Assembly (NCBI RefSeq): GCF_048569485.1
Contig: NC_134355.1
Location: 663,825,979-663,889,978, forward strand
From: Anomaloglossus baeobatrachus
Lineage: Eukaryota > Chordata > Amphibia > Anura > Aromobatidae
DNA length: 64,000 bases
Reading direction: 5' to 3'
The translations under genes were made by a program, and so were the position numbers. Of this stretch, positions 21,358 through 31,670 are shown piece by piece (within the stretch, counting starts at the first letter, position 1; each line of letters begins with the position of its first letter). The notes under the pieces are model-generated. The model saw only the letters and a program-made list of their open reading frames with translations. It was not told the origin of the DNA and ran no database searches.

Positions 21358-21400
21358 GATCAGCTGAAGCACATTTGAAGTGCGAAACGGCCGTCGTCTG
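21358..21400 (+). ncRNA. Hammerhead-ribozyme-like motif, core damaged
   Basis: CTGAAGCAC, a short hairpin (GCAC/GTGC), GAAAC, then GGCCGTC. This follows the hammerhead order known from Penelope-like elements, but the CTGANGA core is about three bases short, so I expect no cleavage. Confidence 0.45.
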
Positions 21401-22649
21401 ACGTGTCTGGCGAATGTTCCCTCCCCGCCAACCCCCACACATGTAGCCTCCACGTTTAAAAAAAAATCACCTTATGCACAGCAACAACCTGGTGAGTGCC
21501 ATCTCTCTTCCAATTTATATGGATTATAGTCTCTCTGCTGTATGTGCACCCCAGAGCAGCACCAATTTTTATACCTATGCGTGATGGACTATAAAATAGG
21601 TGAATCAATAGTGTCTAGCAGTGCCCTGGATCCTCTTCCAACCTTGAGTACTTATTATTAAAATTTGACATTTTTGGCAAAAAATTGCAATTTCTTGAAC
21701 TACCCCGCCACGTCACAGCAAATCTCTTTGGGGCAGTCCTACTCTAAAATACTTTTATATAAAATGTGCCATACTGTCTCACATATAAAAAAGTAGAACT
21801 GTTCTTAGCAGCACTTACATGGTACTTTTCAATCCCGTACCCATCTATATATATAATTGCCTTATTCTGTCTGTCTGTCTGTCTGTCTGTCTGTCATGCT
21901 CCAAAATTGTGTCCTTACGGTGACACAAAGCTGATTGGCCGCTGGGCTCGCCATGGCCCCGCCCCCCCACACGGATTGGCCTCTCGCCCCGGCTCTCTGC
22001 AGGCCCCGCCCCCCTCACGCAATGCACGCTCGCTCTGGCCCAACTGACACGGAGCTCTGACTCCCAGGTGAGTACACACACACACACATCAGATCACACT
22101 CACTCTTACGCACACCTCACACATCACATCCACACACTCACAACATCCTGGGATATCGCTTGCTTCTACACCGGCTCCGTCATGATCCCAGCAGCGCCAG
22201 ACATAACCTTGCGATGCTGGGATCTTGACGGAGGCCGTGAACGCTGGTAACCATTATACACATCGGGTAACTAAGGTCCCTTGGTTACCCGATGTGTATC
22301 ATAGTTACCAGTGTACACCGGCTCACACTCACTCTCACACACACCTCACAAATACATCACATCGCATCCACACACTCACAGCATCCGGCGATATCGCTTG
22401 CTTCTCGGCCTCGATACTGTGCTGTTGTGACCTTCCAGGACCTGCCGGAGGATCACATGGCCAGAAGCATGTGGTATCTCCGGATGTTGTGAGTATGAGC
22501 GCGTATGTGCAATATCGTCAATGTGTGTGTGCGTGAGTGTATGCGATCGGGTGTGTGTGAGTGTATGCGATCGGGTGTGTGTGGGTGTGTGTGAGTGTAT
22601 GCGATCGGATCTGTGAGTGTCGGCAGAGGAGCATGGCGTGCTGGAGGAG

Positions 22650-23040
22650 GCTGGGAGGAGAGAGGCTGATCCTGGGGAAGGCTGGGATTGAGAGGCTGAT
22701 ACTGGGGACAGAGAGGCTGATGCTGGGATGAGAGAGGCTGATGCTGGGATGAGAGAGGCTGATGCTGGGGACAGAGAGGCTGATGCTGGGGACAGAGAGG
22801 CTGATGCTGGGGACAGAGAGGCTGATCCTGGGGACAGAGAGGCTGATGCTGGGATGAGAGAGGCTGATGCTGGGATGAGAGAGAGGCTGATGCTGGGGAC
22901 AGAGAGGCTGATGCTGGGGACAGAGAGGCTGATGCTGGGGACAGAGAGGCTGATGCTGCGGGGAGAGAGGCTGATGCTGAGAGGAGAGAGGCTGATGCTG
23001 CGGGCAGAGAGGCTGATGCTGCGGGTAGAGAGGCTGATGC
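22650..23040 (+). repeat. 21-bp minisatellite in the Helitron
   Basis: About 18 copies of GAGAGGCTGATGCTGGGGAC with small length variants. Immediately followed by the 33-bp array. Confidence 0.85.
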
Positions 23041-24460
23041 TGGCGCAGCATGGCGGATGGAGCACGTTTGGGAGTGCGCAGCATGGCGGATGGAGCACGT
23101 TTGGGAGTGCGCAGCATGGCGGATGGAGCACGTTTGGGAGTGCGCAGCATGGCGGATGGAGCACGTTTGGGAGTGCGCAGCATGGCGGATGCAGCACGAT
23201 GGGGAGTGCGGAGTATGGCGGATGGAGCACGTTTGGGAGTGCGCAGCATGGCGGATGGACCACGTTTGGGAGTGCGCAGCATGGCGGATGGAACACGTTT
23301 GGGAGTGCGCAGCATGGGAGATGGAGCACGATGGGGGGGTGCGCAGCATAGGGGATGAGCACGATGGGGAGTGCGCTGCATGGGGGATGGAGCACGATGG
23401 GGAGTGCGGAGTATGGCGGATGGAGCACGTTTGGGAGTGCGCAGCATGGCGGATGGAGCACGTTTGGGAGTGCGCAGCATGGCGGATGGAGCATGTTTGG
23501 GAGTGCGCAGCATGGGAGATGGAGCACGATGGGGAGTGCGCAGCATGGCGGATGGAGCACGTTTGGGAGTGCGCAGCATGGGGGATGGAGCACGATGGGG
23601 AGTGCGCAGCATGGCGGATGGAGCACGTTTGGGAGTGCGCAGCATGGCGGATGGAGCACGTTTGGGAGTGCGCAGCATGGCGGATGGAGCACGTTTGGGA
23701 GTGCGCAGAATGGGAGATGGAGCACGATGGGGGGTGCGCAGCATAGGGGATGGAGCACGTTTGGGAGTGCGCAGCATGGCGGATGGAGCACGTTTGGGAG
23801 TGCGTAGCATGGGGGATGCAGCACGATGGGGAGTGTGGAGTATGGCGGATGGAGCACGTTTGGGAGTGCGCAGCATGGCGGATGGACCACGTTTGGGAGT
23901 GCGCAGCATGGCGGATGGAGCACGTTTGGGAGTGCGCAGCATGGGAGATGGAGCATGATGGGGGTGCGCAGCATAGGGGATGGAGCACGATGGGGAGTGC
24001 GCTGCATGGGGGATGGAGCACGATGGGGAGTGCGGAGTATGGCGGATGGAGCACGTTTGGGAGTGCGCAGCATGCCGGATGGAGCACGTTTGGGAGTGCG
24101 CAGCATGGCGGATGGAGCACGTTTGGGAGTGCGCAGCATGGGAGATGGAGCACGATGGGGAGTGCGCAGCATGGCGGATGGAGCACGTTTGGGAGTGCGC
24201 AGCATGGGGGATGGAGCACGATGGGGAGTGCGCAGCATGGCGGATGGAGCACGTTTGGGAGTGCGCAGCATGGCGGATGGAGCACGTTTGGGAGTGCGCA
24301 GCATGGCGGATGGAGCACGTTTGGGAGTGCGCAGGATGGGAGATGGAGCACGATGGGGGTGCGCAGCATAGGGGATGGAGCACGATGGGGAGTGCGCTGC
24401 ATGGGGGATGGAGCACGATGGGGAGTGCGCTGCATGGGGGATGGAGCACGATGGGAAGTG
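23041..24460 (+). repeat. 33-bp minisatellite in the Helitron, about 43 units
   Basis: The unit begins AGCATGGCGGATGGAGCACG and ends in TTTGGGAGTGCGC, with recurrent variants (ACGATGGGG). Since 33 is divisible by three and the unit has almost no stops, several frames on both strands stay open for hundreds of codons. Blocks at 23290-23480 and 23940-24120 repeat the same variant order, so it has higher-order structure. Confidence 0.92.
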
Positions 24461-24900
24461 CACACCTCCCCCCAACACACACACACGCGCACGCGCACTG
24501 CACAACACACCACACACACACACACTGGGAACCACAAACAACTGCCCTACACAGACACCCACACACAGACAACGCTGCACACACAAATATACGCACATAC
24601 TGCACAACACACACATTGCACAAAACATACCTCCCCCCAAAACACACCACACACACACAAACCACGCAACACACACACAACGCTACAGACACACAGCGCT
24701 CCACAAACAACGCAACACACAAACAACACCGCTCTCACCCCCCATCACACCCAGACAACACCCAGAACATGTACAGCGCCCTACACAAACACTTGGTAAC
24801 TACACACAACAACATCTATATATATAACAAAAATCATACATGAACTACACAATACGTAAATTCTAGAATACCCGATGCGTAGAATCGGGCCACCTTCTAG

Positions 24901-25218
24901 TGACTAAATAATGGCTGTGGGCGGGACAGGCCCAAGCAAGTGCTGCTTGAAGTAAGTAGCCTGTGGACAGGGCTTGATGACTGAATGTGAACAGCCACCA
25001 ATTGCCAAAATCAAGACAGGTGGAATACAACCTAAATTGTGGTTCACGGCATGGTGGGGCTCAGCCACAGAGCAATTCAACGAAGAAAAAACAAGAAAGC
25101 CTGTATCAAGTATGTGTGCTACAACATCCCCTAGTCTGCACAGTCTGGTAATGGGGTGGCAAAGTCATTTGACATCCACGCCTTGTTCATATTAATGAAA
25201 GTTAGGCAGTCTATGCTT
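24901..25218. other. Unassigned spacer, probably hAT-derived
   Basis: No open frame of note. It probably belongs to the 3' flank of the hAT remnant to its right. It contains the 15-mer CCTGTATCAAGTATG (25100-25114), also found at 16222-16236. Confidence 0.4.
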
Positions 25219-26840
25219 TCAGGGGGCAGCTTGATGTGCGTATCCCTTCAATATACCACTAGCAGCACTGAAGACACGTTCTAAGAGAGCGTTGGCTGCT
25301 GGGCAGGCCAAAACTTCCAAGGCATGGCTGGCAAGCTCAGGCCATTCTTCTATTTTTGTTGACCAAAATGCAAAAGGATCCAATCTCAACCTTATATCCT
25401 CGATACTGAGCTCAAGATACTCCTGCACCATCCTCTCCACTCATTCACTATATGTCAGACTTCTACTCTTTTCTGCTGGTGCATGTGTCGCGGGCGGGGA
25501 GGATGCTGTCGCTGCTGCGCTCTCGCTAACGCTCGGGTCCGGCGCTGCTTCGGCTGCTGCTGCTGCTCGGTGGCTCGAGCAGTGTGCCGGATCCGGGGAC
25601 TCGAGCGGCGCTCCTCGCCCGTGAGTGAAAGGGGTGGTTGGTTTGGGGGATTTAGTCTGTGATGCCACCCACGGGTCATGGTGAAGATGGGCACCACCGC
25701 TGCTGGTGACGGGGATCCCGGAAGCGATGGTAGGGAGTAGCTGGGATGTTGTTTTCCCCCTCTGTGGGTAGGGGTCGGTGGTCCCGGGGGCCGATGATGT
25801 GACGGGGAGGCAGAGTTGGTGAGGTGCAGGGTTGCAGGGACAGCGCGGCGCGGTGCCAGATGGCACAGGTGTACTCACTCAGTAAGAAATGTACAAAGTC
25901 CTCGGTAAACCAAACGGTTGGATGGACGGGTCCCGCAGCCGGCTGCCGTGTCTCTCCCCGGACAGGTGATGGAGGCTGTCTTTCCCTGCACCTTGATGTT
26001 CTCGTATGACTACTATGGATCCCCAATGGTAGTCCACTCCCCGGTGTATGGGTACCGGAAGAGCCCGTTTGCCCGCAGGCGCTGGCCCTTGGGTCTCTAG
26101 CCTTAGGCGGTAGCTGTATACCCTCACGGTGTGGGCGGTTGCCTTCAATCGGGACATTTGCTGTTAGGAAACCCCTGGGGTTCTGGTCACATTCGGATTT
26201 GACTATTGTCGGCGGCTCCAAGCCTGGTCGGGGTCCGAGGGCCCTGCCTGTGTGTGCTGGCTTCACTTCGCTCCCCGGTCGGTACCGGCGGGCCAACGCC
26301 CGACCCCGGTCCTACGGTTCCGCGTTGCTTCACCACTCCTGCAGACTGCCACCACCGTCTGCCAACCTTGCTGTCAGTGCCTGGGCCACAAACCCAGACA
26401 CCCAAGTGCTCACTCCTCTCACTTCAACCTCCAACACTGAACTGTCACTTTTCCCGCCTCCAGGCCTGTGAACTCCTCGGTGGGAGGGGCCAACTGATTG
26501 GCTCCGCCCCACCTGGTGTGGACATCAGACACTGGAGGGAGGCAACAAGGGTTTTTGTTTGGCTGGTGTCCCTGTCTGATGGGCGTGGGGGTGTTTGTGT
26601 GTTATTTGTGACGACCTGGCTAGTCCAGGGCGCCACACATGCAATGGTCCAAACAAATTGTGTGCCAAACCTCACAGAAATCACTTCTGCCACTTGAACT
26701 GCTGCAGCTGCTAATGTTTCTGTGTTGACGACGCAATGTTTCTGTGGTTGGAATTCTAGAATGCATGCTGCGTGCCTCACTGCTGTCTTGTGGAAAACTA
26801 CGGTTAAGATTGTCTACAAGCTTGTTTCGATACACAGAAA
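25219..26840 (-). pseudogene. hAT transposase C-terminus, split by a solo LTR
   Basis: 25219-25440 encodes DPFAFWSTKIEEWPELASHALEVLACPAANALLERVFSAAS (read in short blocks), the hAT C-terminal dimerisation domain. The sequence resumes at 26642-26840 beyond the LTR with a diverged upstream part. Only a fragment of the transposase remains. Confidence 0.75.
25486..26637 (-). mobile_element. Solo LTR of the tRNA-Ser clan, CATG duplication (fossil)
   Basis: Reads from 26637 down to 25486: starts TGTGGCGCCCTGGAC and ends ...CGCGACA. CATG at 25482-25485 and 26638-26641. Same architecture as the LTRs of element 1, including the internal primer-site-like motif (25651 region). Confidence 0.87.
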
Positions 26841-27425
26841 TCTGGGAGGTCTTGTTTCTTCTGTGGTAAAAAGGAGCATTTTATCTGCTCATGTCCTTCT
26901 ATACCCAAGAAAGGCCGACCGGCAGAACTGCTTGGCTCGGAGAGGATTGGAGGATTCCTGCCTGAGCTTGCACATCTCTTCCCTGATGGCCACTCAGTGT
27001 TTGTTGCCTGCCAAAGTGAGGTGTACATTCAAATATTTCTGGATAATGGTGCTGGGGCAAATATCGTGGATGAGCAATTTGCCCACACATCTGGGTTACA
27101 GGTGGAGGCACTTCCCAGTCCTATACTAATTGTGGCTATCGACTCATCTCCGCTTTCCTAGGGGTTCTTCATGAAGTGTGTCCGGGACTTGGAACTTCAC
27201 ATTGGGGTCCTTCATACTGAATGGCTTACCTGCCAGGTACTAAAGGACCTACCTGCACCGGTGGTGCTGGGGTTCCCACAGCTCTCTTTGCACAACCCTG
27301 TAGTAGATTGGAAGACGCAAGATATTGTAATGGGGTTCATACTGTGAGGCTTACAGCCTAGGTGACTGTGTGGCTACCGTTACTCCTGATACAGTGACTC
27401 CGAATACTCCTGATATTCCTTAATA
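26841..27425 (+). pseudogene. Ty3/Gypsy gag-protease fragment (fossil)
   Basis: Shows a zinc knuckle CFFCGKKEHFICSC (pattern CX2CX4HX4C), then an aspartic protease with the active-site-like LDNGAGANIVD, then PVVLGFPQLSLHNPVVDW, a block typical of chromovirus/Gypsy proteases. It belongs with the fragments at 29720-29795 and 30690-31200; the intervening DNA is later insertions. Broken, old. Confidence 0.78.
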
Positions 27426-27854
27426 TTTAGTAACAAAAGACTATACTGTAGCGCTCACAAACAGATAAGGTGAGGGTTAGTACAATTTTAACACAATTTA
27501 GACGATTTAAATGAATGGGGATAACTTACTTGTTGTAAGTGATAGCAGTAAATGTGGATGAATAAATGCGAATCCTTATCAGACCAGCGTGGACCACTGC
27601 TGAGATGGTGTGTTTCAGGATGGCTGGGTTATTGGATTGCAGCTGCTTCTTCCCAGTGGGTGCAAGGACTTGCAGTGTGCTGCGGGCTGGCTTCACGGGG
27701 TAAGATCTGACCCAGTGGAAGGGATGTAAGTCAGAGCTGGTGTCTGTAACCAGGAGCCCCGGCCGGCAGCTTCCTTGGATACTTAGACGCGTGCGTGTGG
27801 GGGAGCATGTGACGTCACAGGGCTCAGGACAGGCTACGGAAGCTTGTAGCGGGC

Positions 27855-27918
27855 AAAAGGGGTCCCAACACGTTTCAGAGGGGCAAAACGTGCCTCCTTC
27901 ATCAGGGAATGACCGCCC
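27855..27918 (-). ncRNA. Hammerhead ribozyme motif, left arm
   Basis: Minus strand: CTGATGA (27899-27905), stem II AGGAGG with CCCTCT, then GAAAC (27872-27876) and a short stem III GTGT. Stem I forms between GGT...CCC upstream and GGGACC downstream. This matches the minimal hammerheads described in Penelope-like elements. Confidence 0.62.
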
Positions 27919-28375
27919 ATGGTCACACTGCATCTTTATGCTCGTTATCCCAATGGAAGCCGCCCAAACATGATTAGGTAAATTAGGTAAATTAGCCAGT
28001 ATCAGTAAGAATGTGGAGCCCATCAATAGGGTATTGTACTGTGGATCAGAGAGCGCCTCCCTCCCTGCAGTGTCCCAAGTTTGTAACAAAAATGAGTACA
28101 CATAGTAGTGCACTTAGGATGGAATTTCTGTGTTGATACTTAATGTGCATATTGGACAGTTGGTTAGAGTTAGATTCATATGAAGGAAATTTTATTTTAT
28201 TTTATTTTGATTTTGTTTTATGTTGAGCGTGTCACAAATTGTGTTTACATAAAATACCAATAAAAATCCAATAAAATTGTGTTATGTGGTATACTGGCTA
28301 ATTTACTTAATTTACCTAATCATGTTTGGGCGTCTTCCATTGGGATAACGAGCATAAAGATGCAGTGTGACCATG

Positions 28376-28436
28376 GGCGGTCATCCCCTGACGAAGGAGG
28401 CACGTTTTGCACCTCTGAAACGCGTTGGAACCCCTT
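28376..28436 (+). ncRNA. Hammerhead ribozyme motif, right arm
   Basis: CTGACGA (28388-28394), stem II AGGAGG...CCTCT, GAAAC (28417-28421), then GCGTTGGAACC. Same design as the left-arm motif and pointing the opposite way. Stem I is weaker than in the left copy. Confidence 0.6.
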
Positions 28437-28767
28437 TTGCCCGCTACAGACTTCCGTAGCCTGTCCTGAGCCCTGTGACATCACACGCTACCCCACACGT
28501 ACGCGTCTAAGTATCCAAGGAAGCTGCCGGCCGGGGCTCCTGGTTACAGACGCCAGCTCTGACTTACATCCCTTCCACTGGGTCAGATCTTTCCCCGTGA
28601 AGCCAGCCCGCAGCACACTGCAAGTCCTCGCACCCACTGGGAAGAAGCAGCTGCAATCCAATAACCCAGCCATCCTGAAACACACCATCTCAGCAGCGGT
28701 CCACACTGGTCAGATAAGGATTCGCATCTATTCATCCACATTTACTGCTATCACTTACAACAAGTAA

Positions 28768-29457
28768 AGGCCACGTCACACTAAGCAACATCGCTATCAA
28801 CATCGCTGCTGAGGCACGACTTTTGTGACGTAACAGCGATGTTGCTAGTGATGTTGTTGTGTGTGACATCCAGCAACAACCTGGCCCCTGCTGTGAGGTT
28901 GCTGGTTGTTGCTGAATGTCCTGGGCCATTTTTTAGTTGTTGCTCTCCCGCTGTGAAGCACACATCGCTGTGTGTGACAGCGACAGAGCAACAACTAAAT
29001 GTGCAGGCAGCAGGAGCCGGCTTCTGCGGACGCTGGTAACCACGGTAAACATCGGGTAACCAAGAAGCCCTTTCCTTGGTTACCCGATATTTACCTTCGT
29101 TACCAGCGTCCGCCGCTCTCAGCTGTCAGTGCCGGCTCCCTGCACACATAGCCAAACTACACATTGGGTAATTAACCCGATGTGTACTCTGGCTAGGAGT
29201 GCAGGGAGCCAGCGCTAAGCGGTGTGAGCTGGTAACCAAGGTAAATATCGGGTTGGTTACCCGATATTTACCTTAGTTACCAGGCGCAGCATCGCTTCCA
29301 CGCGTCGCTGCTGGCTGGGGGCTGATCACTGGTTGCTGGTGAGATCTGCCTGTGTGACAGCTCACCAGCAACCCGTGTAGCGACGCTCCAGCGATCCTTG
29401 CCAGGTCAGGTTGATGGTGTGATCGCTGGAGCGTCGCCGCTTAGTGTGACGGTACCT
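28768..29457. mobile_element. Harbinger-type MITE, TAA duplication
   Basis: Ends AGGCCACGTCACACTAAGC and, inverted, AGGTACCGTCACACTAAGC. TAA at 28765-28767 and 29458-29460. 690 bp. It contains two internal palindromes built on GGTAACCAAG and CCCGATATTTACC. No ORF. Confidence 0.88.
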
Positions 29458-29719
29458 TAAGTTTTCCCCGTTCATTTAAAATCGTCTAAATTGTGTTAAA
29501 ATTGTAACCCTCACCTTATCTCTTTGTGAGCGCTATAGTATTTTGTTACTAATTATTCCTTTCATTCACTCTCATGCAGAGTGTGTTTACTATTAGCAGC
29601 TCCACAGCTGATAAGAGCGTACATACAATAGGGCTCCAGACACTGTCAGCCCATAGATTTCTCACTCTGCAGCATTAACTGTTTGTCCACTGCCCCTGAG
29701 CACTGGTATCTCTTGTTTT

Positions 29720-29795
29720 ATCAGTTTGTCATTCCTAAATATTTGTTTGAGTTCAAGGATGTGTTCTCAGAGAAGGGTTGTAAGGAGTTAAACTA
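29720..29795 (+). pseudogene. Ty3/Gypsy linker fragment (fossil)
   Basis: Short stretch reading like FEFKDVFSEKGC, the block that precedes the Gypsy reverse transcriptase. Part of the same fossil as 26841-27425. Confidence 0.5.
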
Positions 29796-29851
29796 CTATA
29801 ATACTATAATACTGCCCCTATGTACAAGAACATAACTATATGTGCAGCTGT

Positions 29852-29903
<52 letters not shown>

Positions 29904-30211
29904 CTATGTACAGGAATATAAAAGCTAGAATACTTCCCCCTATGTACATAAATAATTATAACAACTATAATACTGCCCCTATATACAAGACTACAGCTGC
30001 TATAATAATGTCCCTATGTACAAAAATATAAGTATAATACTGCCCACAGATAATACCTACCTTTAAGTCAGAAGAAGTTTGAAAATCCACGAAGAAATCA
30101 ATAACAAAGTAGATGGGATCACTGCAACAAACTGTGTCTTGAAAAAGCTCAGGTAGAATGAATGAAAGCACTACTGCGTCTTCCTTTGTTTGACATGGTC
30201 ACCCAATCAGG
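29796..30211. repeat. Degenerate TACTGCCCCTATGTACAA repeats and (TA)n
   Basis: About eight diverged units containing AATACTGCCCCTATGTACA, with a (TA)n run at 29857-29899. On the minus strand an open stretch (29965-30171) precedes a GTAGGTA splice-donor-like site; I cannot assign a product. Confidence 0.6.
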
Positions 30212-30431
30212 CGACGCTGTAGTGATCACCAATCAGAACAGAGGGGCGTGAAGAAAGGCACTGTAGCGATCACCAATCGGAACAGAGGGGTGTGAAGAAA
30301 GGCGCTGTAGTGATCACCAATCGGAACAGAGGGGCATGAAGAAAGGCACTGTAGCGATCACCAATCGGAACAGAGGGGCGTGAAGAAAGGCGCTGTAGTG
30401 ATCACCAATCGGAACAGAGGGGCGTGAAAAG
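30212..30431 (-). repeat. Five 44-bp tandem units with CCAAT and GC boxes
   Basis: The unit includes GATCACCAATCGGAACAGAG and GGGGCGTGAAGAAAG. Each has an NF-Y-type CCAAT core and a GGGGCGTG KLF/SP-type box. Units alternate in register (GCACTGTAGCG versus GCGCTGTAGTG), giving an 88-bp higher-order pattern. Just right of it (30432-30480, minus strand) is a weak hammerhead-like remnant, so this could be a Penelope promoter region. Confidence 0.7.
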
Positions 30432-30484
30432 AGGCAACGCAAAACATGTCTAGGGGTAAACACCACGCCTCTATCAAGGTCTGA

Positions 30485-30676
30485 ATCATTGCACAGCGAC
30501 GTGTGTGACACGTCCCCAACGACCGTCGAGATCGTTGTGATCGCTGCTAAGTCGCTGCTTTACATTACATGTTTGAAAGCTTACTAGCGATCATCTATGG
30601 TCGCTGTTACATCACAGGAAATGGTGACGTAACAGCGACGTCGTTGTCGCTGTCGCTATGTGTGAGCCCAGCTTTA
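30485..30676. mobile_element. MITE fragment (Harbinger-like)
   Basis: GCGACGTGTGTGACACG... through ...CGCTATGTGTGAGCCCAGCTTTA. The right terminal repeat is recognisable and the left end looks truncated. Confidence 0.55.
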
Positions 30677-30689
30677 CTGCCACACAGAC

Positions 30690-31200
30690 CATATGATTGT
30701 ACTATCAGGCTGAAGCCAGCCACTCTCTTGCCCAAAATGCAGACTGGACAATTTGTCCGGCCCGGAGAGGCTGGCTCTCAAGGAGTATATAGCTGAGAGC
30801 TTAAACAATGGACATACTAGACCTTCGTCCTCTACAGTCGCAGTCGGGTTTTTCTTAGTGGATTGTGATCGTGTCTGCATTTCCGGGAGCTGAATCAGAT
30901 TACGGTTCGTGATCCAAATCCAGTACTCCTCATCCCTGATCTTTTTAACCAAATTTGTGGTGCAATGTGGCTTTCTAAACTTGATATCAGGGGGGCCTAT
31001 AATCTCATCAGGGTCTGTGAGGGGGATGAGTTGAAAACCGCATTTAATATGCCAAAGAGGCACTAAGAAAATATGTTAACGCCCTTTGAGTTCACAAATG
31101 CGCCTGAAGTGTTTCCACACTTTATTAATGATGTGTTTGCTCATCTGTTTGGTAGGTTCGTGGCCATTTACCTAATTTATTCTCAAGACTGTAGCTCACA
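30690..31200 (+). pseudogene. Ty3/Gypsy reverse transcriptase fragment (fossil)
   Basis: Several frames show Gypsy RT blocks such as LSGPERLALKEYIAESL, RPSSSTVAVGFFLV and, in another frame, VRDPNP and the LDIRG region. Broken in multiple places. The catalytic YxDD region is close to the right edge. Continuation of the fossil at 26841. Confidence 0.72.
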
Positions 31201-31213
31201 TGAAAAAAAACAT

Positions 31214-31670
31214 TAACCCCCTTCACGACTAACGATTTACCGGATGAATGGTTGATCACCGCCGGCTGCTGCAGTGAGCCGGCGGTGATCCCTGCACATG
31301 TCTGCTGATTTGAACACCAACATGTGCAGCTATCAGGTGCATGTGGATGACAGATCCTCCGGTTAACCCCTTAGATCGCAATGTCAAAATGTGTCAGCGT
31401 GATGGAAATGGCCGCAGCAGGGGAAATTGCCTTTCTCGGCCGGCATTGGAGGCCCCAAGATGCGATCATGGGCAGCCGATGGTTGCCATGGTAGCGACGG
31501 GTCATATGATGACACCTGTAGCTATCGTGACGTAGTTCCTGTTACAGCCGGCAAAACAGCGGCTGTAACAGGAGAGCAGCATTTCTGCTGATCAGAGCTA
31601 TTCAGCTCTGATTAACAGAAATGAATAAGCAATCAGACTGCTGACCCTTATAGTCCTCTAGGGGGACTAC
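31214..31670. repeat. Interspersed repeat starting TTAACCCCCTTCACGAC
   Basis: The TTAA followed by CCC start would fit a piggyBac-like MITE, but I see no matching right end before the LTR at 31671. Contains small palindromes (CACCGCCGGCTGCTG...; CAGCCG...CGGCTG). No gene. Confidence 0.35.

Larger units (their letters stand above)
16237..21843 (+). mobile_element. Penelope-like element (Neptune-type), split by two insertions
   Basis: Own sequence: 16237-17048, 20054-20138 and 20730-about 21843. RT motifs GVAMGTPVA and YLRFVDDILIIW near 16350-16500, then FLDVKL...LYRKPT and GHVLKSVPFGQFLRLNRI typical of the RT C-terminus, then the GIY-YIG domain after the inserts. A hammerhead-like motif and a terminal-repeat-like region follow (21300-21600). 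Stop codons interrupt the RT (for example TGA near 16505). Known role: RT plus GIY-YIG endonuclease for target-primed insertion. Confidence 0.85.
21844..24900 (+). mobile_element. Non-autonomous Helitron, 3,057 bp
   Basis: Starts TCTATATATATAATTGCC after an A (21843). Ends with a perfect hairpin CCCGAT...ATCGGG (24871-24889), then CCACCTTCTAG and a T (24901). TC start, 3' hairpin, CTAG end and A/T target are the Helitron signature; no target duplication. Contents: (TCTG)n at 21870-21896, CA-rich blocks, a 21-bp array (22650-23040) and a 33-bp minisatellite (23041-24460). No Rep/helicase. Confidence 0.88.
27437..29548. mobile_element. Inverted-arm, Penelope-like non-autonomous element
   Basis: The arms 27437-27990 and 28297-28767 plus 29461-29548 are inverted copies of each other (about 550 bp each), separated by a 300-bp spacer. 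Outer ends AGTAACAAAA...ACTATA...AGCGCTCAC face each other. The right arm is interrupted by a MITE (28768-29457). Each arm holds one hammerhead-like motif. It interrupts the Gypsy fossil, with ATTCCTT on both sides as a possible target duplication. Assignment to Penelope terminal repeats rests on the ribozyme motifs. Confidence 0.65.

Noticed and set aside
22376-24843. Open frames of 200-766 codons on both strands
   Set aside because: They follow the 33-bp and 21-bp minisatellites, whose lengths are multiples of three and which lack stops; translations are pure repeats with no domain.
27526-28767. Two matching frames of 162 and 195 codons in opposite directions
   Set aside because: They are the two inverted arms of one element; the ribozyme motif lies inside the frame, and the sequence shows no protein domain, so it is terminal-repeat DNA.
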